Shown: positions 59,440 to 64,000 of the stretch, one piece after another | Layout of the letters: every line of letters starts with the position of its first letter | Numbering within the stretch: position 1 is the stretch's first letter | Assembly: GCA_018806985.1 (NCBI GenBank) | Contig: JADANN010000099.1 | Location: 5,203,001 to 5,267,000, forward strand | DNA length: 64,000 bases | Direction: 5' to 3' | Source of the DNA: Angiostrongylus vasorum | Lineage: Eukaryota > Nematoda > Chromadorea > Rhabditida > Metastrongylidae | Translations under genes and position numbers: made by a program | Notes under the pieces: generated by a model | What the model saw: only the letters and a program-made list of their open reading frames with translations | The model's database searches: none | What the model was told of the DNA's origin: nothing

Positions 59440-59830
59440 TGAAGTCGGATGGGTGGCAAGGATCGCTAAGACAAAGATTAACGCCAAACACTTTACGTAT
59501 CGGACTGCGATGTACAACGGGTGGATTCATCCCCCCAACAGGGCCGCCCAAGCTGAGAGGGAGGCAGGCGTTTCCATCAGGAAGCCCAGTTAAGAGTAAA
59601 CCGATACCTGTATCCACCACCTTCCTACTATTAAACTAGTAGCATGGTGGCAAACCTCCTGATCCACAAGCGCAGCGACTGCCTGTGGTGGTCATGACCT
59701 GGGGCAAACTTTAGCCTAGTTGACTTCGAGGCTCCAGGGAACCACAATGGCTAAACCAGCAAAACTCCGAGAAAACAGAAATTTTGCTGGGACCCGCACA
59801 ACTAGTGGAGATGGGCCATCTAAATATTCA
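59440..59830 (-). repeat. 375-bp interspersed repeat, 3' end rearranged
   Basis: Inverted. The 5' end is intact (gggccatc at 59814) but the block with cacctcccagccacgatgag is replaced by unrelated sequence. Confidence 0.85.
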
Positions 59831-60765
59831 GATAAGTATCCTTTTATCCAGTGCTTAGATCACGCATTTATTCTTGAAATAGATGTTATGGTTGAATAAG
59901 AAAAATGATTCACGAAATATGCCTAAGATTTCTTTCGTATATTTGTGACAGTGCCTAATTTTTATCTGGACAATGGAAAAATGGGTGAAATTGGTCGGTT
60001 GCAGAATGCATTGCACTCAGTACACACTTTATTGGGCTAGGCCTTCGCCGAGAAAAGTAGTATGCCATCTACATCAACGATATTAAAAGTACTCCGTCGA
60101 TACAAAAGGCAAGGAATCACAACGGGACTATGATGCGTGTTTGTGCAGCAGAAATGTTGTTCCTTCCACTTCTGTTTCAATATATAGCTTTTCTCGGAGC
60201 AACACCAGTACAACATCTATGCCGGGAGACCGTTGATTGAATACAGCAAAGATTAAAAAACTGTACTGCAAAGTTGGCCATCACGAAAGTAATGCATTGT
60301 CCGTTGTACTTGCCCTCGTGCATATTCACATCAATGTGCACTAAAATGAATGTCTTTCGTAGAACTTGGTTGAGTTGGCCACGTTTCCGTGTAAGTCGCT
60401 TATAGATGTAGGTAGTCCACATTTTCATAGTAGACCAACTAGATCGCAACCGCATGTGAATTTGTGTGTATCTGGCCAGATGTCTCCACTCTTGTGTTAG
60501 TTGTGTAGCAGCAGAGGTGGTGAGTGGTGACTTTACAACAAGCTGCGAGTGTTCGGGTATTTGTCTCACTCTATTGTCTGCAATCCCACTCTTTATTTAT
60601 GTTATTTCATGAACCTCTATGTGCCTCTAGCTGTGCTTAAAGATGAATCGGGATCCCGTTCTTTCAAATTTTTAAAGCTTTATCCTGAACGTATGACATT
60701 ATGAGTATCATCTGTTATTTTGTAGAATGATTATCTCCACATTTTCTTGTATAAAATAATAAAAA

Positions 60766-61010
60766 GGATAAAGCTCTCGGCGTTGATCAATCCCTAAGGG
60801 ATGCGCCATGCATTCGACTTCATTATGCATCGTTTGGAGGTGATTGTATGCATACCTGGCCTTTACAATGATGCTGCTACCCTCTTAGATAAGTCTGGTA
60901 CCAATTTGCCCGCCCCGGAGGGATGGAAGGCTTGGTGGGGCCATGGGCGCGGGTATCAATTCCACGTGTGTGTTGCAGGGCGCCTCCGACCACTGCACCA
61001 CATGCCCTCA
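60766..61010 (-). repeat. tRNA-derived SINE
   Basis: Inverted copy with a short deletion next to the central hairpin. Head gcgcctccgaccactgcacc. Confidence 0.88.
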
Positions 61011-61566
61011 CATTTCCTTGCAGCATTCCATATTATAATGTGCTGGTAGATTATCCGAAATGTAACCGCAGTTTTTTTTGACTTTCTATTCATCACATCT
61101 ATTGATTTCAATGTATGGGTGACGGTTCATAATTGAGTTTCTCAACTTTAAATAAACATGTCTTAGCTCGCAGTGAATTTTGTTACTTGAAGTGAAAGTC
61201 CTAGCGATCCACACACTAGCAAAGCACTATTTCTGCTAGACCAAACTAGGTCGGACTTTTTGGAGCCCCCGAAATATCTCTCATCGGTTCTCGCCGGAGA
61301 TCGTATTTCGAAATAGAACATGACGTGACCTTCTCCCCTCAAACATCCTTGAAGCTCGTCGCTCCTGTTCTTGCGTTAAAAATTTTAAATCCATAAATTT
61401 CGTTCTCATTTGTTTTTCTCTAAAATTGAGCCTCGGAAAAATCTGAACGTAAAATGTGACCTCAGAAAAGTTGTTTGTATCTTAAAAAAGAGTTAGTTTA
61501 GTACATAATGACGGTGATATATCGATTGCAGTGAAAACAGTGACCGCTTTAAATCATCTCAGCCTG

Positions 61567-61860
61567 TGGGCGTTTGTGGCGCAGTGGTCGGAGGCGCCTT
61601 GCAACACACATGTGATCGATCCCCTGCACCCATGGTCCGCCCACCAAGCCTTCCGTCGCTCCGGGGTCAGTAAAATGGTACCAGACCTGTCTGGAACGAT
61701 AGCAGCACTGACTCGATAAATTGGTAGGCCACCGGGAGTCACTGTAAAGGCCAAATGTGCACTCAGTCACCTCCAACGATGCTCAATGAAGTCGAATGCA
61801 TGGCGCATCCCTCAGTGATTGATCAACGCCGACAGCTTTATCCTTTATCCCTTTATCTCA
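61567..61860 (+). repeat. tRNA-derived SINE, best preserved promoter
   Basis: Full-length. A box TGGCGCAGTGG is exact at 61577-61587 and B-box-like GATCGATCC is at 61614-61622, a spacing like a tRNA gene. The body ends in gacagctttatcctttatcc. Confidence 0.92.
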
Positions 61861-62387
61861 GCGTGTGCTAAAATTTATTAATTGGAATGGAATTGTGATT
61901 TTCTGTAGCTTAGGATATAGAGCAAAGTCTCCTCTACAAATGTCTAAAGTTCGGAGTCTGTGAAATGCTTTAATAATTGGGAAGGTATCGACAGTTGTCG
62001 GGAAACTATCTTCAGACGTTATGAAGCTTTCTATTACTCTGTGAAATTCTCATGCTGTGAAGTGCTGCAGTTGCCGGAAAATTGTCCGCCGTTGCCAAAA
62101 CTCGTTTCATTATGTTTACGTTTTGAATGGATTTCTTTACCTTTATGGTTCTAGTTACCAGCATACACATGCGTCGTATGTGCTCTGGTTAACTGTCGAC
62201 TAATTGAGCAAGCACCAATAAAGTTTCCAAGCATTCCTGTCACCAGCCGGATAGTTCGATGGACATGAAGCTCGAAAGTGAAAGAAAACGCGGAGAATGA
62301 GTAGCTCATGGATCGAATGAAAGCAATTGCCGTTGTTTTCCACTTCCAGTGTTCTACTGTTTCTCTGCGGTTTTGTCTTATTTACAT

Positions 62388-62768
62388 GGATGCTTGGATG
62401 GCCCATTTGCACTGTTTGCGCGGGCCTCCGCATAATTTCCATTTTTTTCGGAGTTTTGCTTGTTTAACCATTGTGGTTCCCTGGAGTCCAGAGTTCGGCC
62501 TAACCAAAGTCTGCAGCAGGTCTTCACCACCACAGGCAGTCACAGCCCTTGTGGATCAGAGGGAGATTTGTCACCATGCGACTTTGATACCAGGACAGTG
62601 GTGGATACTGGTACTGGTTTACTCTTAGCTAGGCTTTCTGATGGAAACGCCGGACTCCTGCTCAGCTTGAGAGGCCCTACTAGTGGGATGAATTCCCCCG
62701 ATGTACATCGCAGTCCGACGCCCAGAAACACCTCCCAGCCACTATGAGGCGGTAAACCGTTAAGATGG
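62388..62768 (+). repeat. 375-bp interspersed repeat
   Basis: Complete copy from gcttggatggcccatttgca to gaggcggtaaaccgttaaga. Confidence 0.9.
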
Positions 62769-63424
62769 CAGTTTTTTTCTACGCAGAAAAAACAATCATC
62801 TTTTTAAACGTACAGTAATGTACAAAAAAAATGATTCGCTACAGCGAACGACAATGTTCTGTACAAGAAACCATCATAGCAATGAACTGCCGGCTCGAAG
62901 TCCACGAAAAGCGCCAAGGAATGCAACGACTGCGAGCGACACTGACCTGTCGCGAAGCAGCTGCACATGCATGTTCGACCACACATTCGTCAATCGTCAT
63001 TGTGAAAACTGAAAGAGCCGACATCTAAAGCTCTAGCTTAGCAAATTATTCATCGGACCTGTCAGCAAGCGACTATCTTTTTTTTAGACAAGTACTTCCA
63101 ATGAATACCTATCAACAAACAAACCGCTCTGAAAAGTCATAGAAGATTCATATGAACTAAAAAGTTTAGGATTGTGTTCACATTGAATAGGTGAACATGT
63201 ACTAGCCAAAATAGGTAGGTAGATTCTGCCAGATTTTAGTTCGCTGTGTAGATTTCACAATCTTTTGGAAATTGAATATTCGAGTTTGAGCGCTGCCGAC
63301 GTTATTCCTTGGGTAGGAAAGTGTTTGGTTCTGATTGGTATCAACTCCCATGACCGATTGTCTATTAACCTCGGCACTGATCGAAGAATTCCTTGTATTC
63401 CTATTTGGCGAACACGAGGTGTTA

Positions 63425-63683
63425 CTTTAGTTCTTTATTTACGCACAATCTGACGTTTCGGCGTATTTCTCCCTCCTCAGAACCTGTAGAAGATCAAGTT
63501 GACTGCAATCTACCCGGCCAAACACTTCCATAACCAAACAGAGAAAATGCTAAACCAAGGTTTCAATCACACTGAGCACAGAATAGCTTCTTTGCACACA
63601 CTGCTTTCTATGAGTTTCCACTGAATATGTGACGTGGAGATCTAAGCACACAGTTCACATGGAATCGTAATGTGCCCCTCCCA
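63425..63683 (-). mobile_element. 3' untranslated tail of the Penelope-like element
   Basis: Directly downstream (minus sense) of the GIY-YIG fragment. It contains a block with CACATTACGATTCCATGTG, which recurs at 9283-9301, and ends with the hammerhead-like segment at 63452-63480. Because it is joined to a recognisable PLE coding end, it ties the other scattered copies of this tail to the same element class. Confidence 0.6.
63452..63480 (-). ncRNA. Hammerhead-ribozyme-like core in PLE tail
   Basis: In PLE sense the segment runs CTGAGGA, about 14 bases, then GAAACGTC. This fits the hammerhead core CUGANGA ... GAAA with a UH cleavage site, and ACGU can act as a minimal stem III when two copies dimerise. 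Hammerheads are known from terminal repeats of Penelope-like elements. Stem II pairing here is imperfect, so activity is uncertain. Confidence 0.4.
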
Positions 63684-63999
63684 TCAGAATAACAGGTTTA
63701 AATACTGCCCAATATCACGCGTGATAATGAGGCGCTCCTCCCTGCGGTTCATTTTTCGGATTCTTGGAATTAATCCAGAATGCCCCAAAAAAATATGTGT
63801 TCTCGACTGTGCGAGGATCGCAGGCCCTACTTCAAAATCCTCCCCCATTATGTCTCTGCGTCCTATGCGTGCCTAGTGGAGTATTTGGTTTAATTTTACC
63901 GACTAGGTGTTCTTTCCTACGGAAAAAGAGTGGTCTACCCGTTTCGCCAATATATTCGTCCCCACATGCTTTACAATGGGTCACATAAACTGTACCCGA
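63684..63999 (-). pseudogene. Penelope-like element: C-terminal GIY-YIG endonuclease fragment
   Basis: Reading leftward from 63999 the frame gives GTVYVTHCKACGDEYIGETG, the signature core of the GIY-YIG endonuclease of Penelope-like retroelements, with the CxxC pair (CKAC), Tyr-Ile-Gly and a downstream TPLGTHR. The frame then stops and the protein continues one frame over (EDFEVGPAILAQ to IITRDIGQYLNLLF), ending at a TGA near 63684. So at least one frameshift separates the two halves and this copy is dead. The reverse-transcriptase part would lie beyond the window edge. Confidence 0.8.
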
Positions 64000-64000
64000 A

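Larger units (their letters stand above)
57915..63424. other. Region right of innexin, no gene recognised
   Basis: Contains two SINEs and two 375-bp repeats. A minus-strand frame of 130 codons (60177-60569) is the longest open frame, but no domain or splice context supports it. Confidence 0.45.

Noticed and set aside
60177..60569. 130-codon minus-strand frame, longest outside the three genes in the right half
   Set aside because: No domain, no acceptor/donor pattern and no homologous copy in the window; kept only as a note in the region entry.
1..64000. CRISPR arrays, prokaryotic operons, rRNA genes
   Set aside because: Intron-containing genes and interspersed repeats show a eukaryotic genome; no regularly spaced repeat array or rRNA-like sequence was seen.

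Overview
The window looks like nuclear DNA of a nematode, most probably a strongylid (hookworm-like) species. That placement is an inference. It rests on short exons with TTTCAG-type 3' splice sites, an innexin gene, a FIGL-1-type AAA ATPase, and an RTE-type retrotransposon of the kind common in parasitic nematodes. Genes are thinly spread. Introns and intergenic DNA are filled with short interspersed repeats, so most open frames are meaningless.

Three protein-coding genes can be reconstructed exon by exon. (1) An ARID4/RBBP1-like chromatin protein lies on the minus strand, 27192 down to 10310: Tudor-type N-terminus, RBB1NT/PWWP-like region, ARID, chromo-barrel and a conserved basic C-terminus. 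Its last intron is about 6.2 kb and contains a broken RTE element. (2) A FIGL-1 (fidgetin-like 1) AAA ATPase lies on the plus strand, 33117-39383, with 11 exons in consistent phase and about 544 residues. (3) An innexin gap-junction protein lies on the plus strand, 46939-57439, with 11 exons and about 492 residues. Genes 1 and 2 are transcribed divergently from the 27.2-33.1 kb interval. The three gene products have no obvious shared pathway.

Repeat landscape: (a) a roughly 280-bp tRNA-derived SINE family, with an A box matching TGGCGCAGTGG and a B-box-like GATCGATCC, about 18 copies on both strands; (b) an unrelated family of about 375 bp, nine copies, all right of 26.6 kb; (c) a second tRNA-like family in which two heads are arranged head to head as long hairpins; (d) Penelope-like element (PLE) debris, including a GIY-YIG endonuclease fragment at the right edge; (e) hammerhead-ribozyme-like cores (CTGANGA ... 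GAAAC) that recur in that PLE debris and in foldback elements; (f) fragments of RTE, mariner and possibly piggyBac elements.

The most interesting material is the recurring hammerhead-like motif, including a near-palindromic structure at 57.67-57.91 kb just past the innexin gene, and the head-to-head tRNA-like foldbacks. In the innexin gene one intron uses a GC donor, and one junction keeps frame with a standard GT donor only if a G6 run is read as G5. Splice models and family calls come from reading the sequence by eye; no database search or RNA evidence was available.
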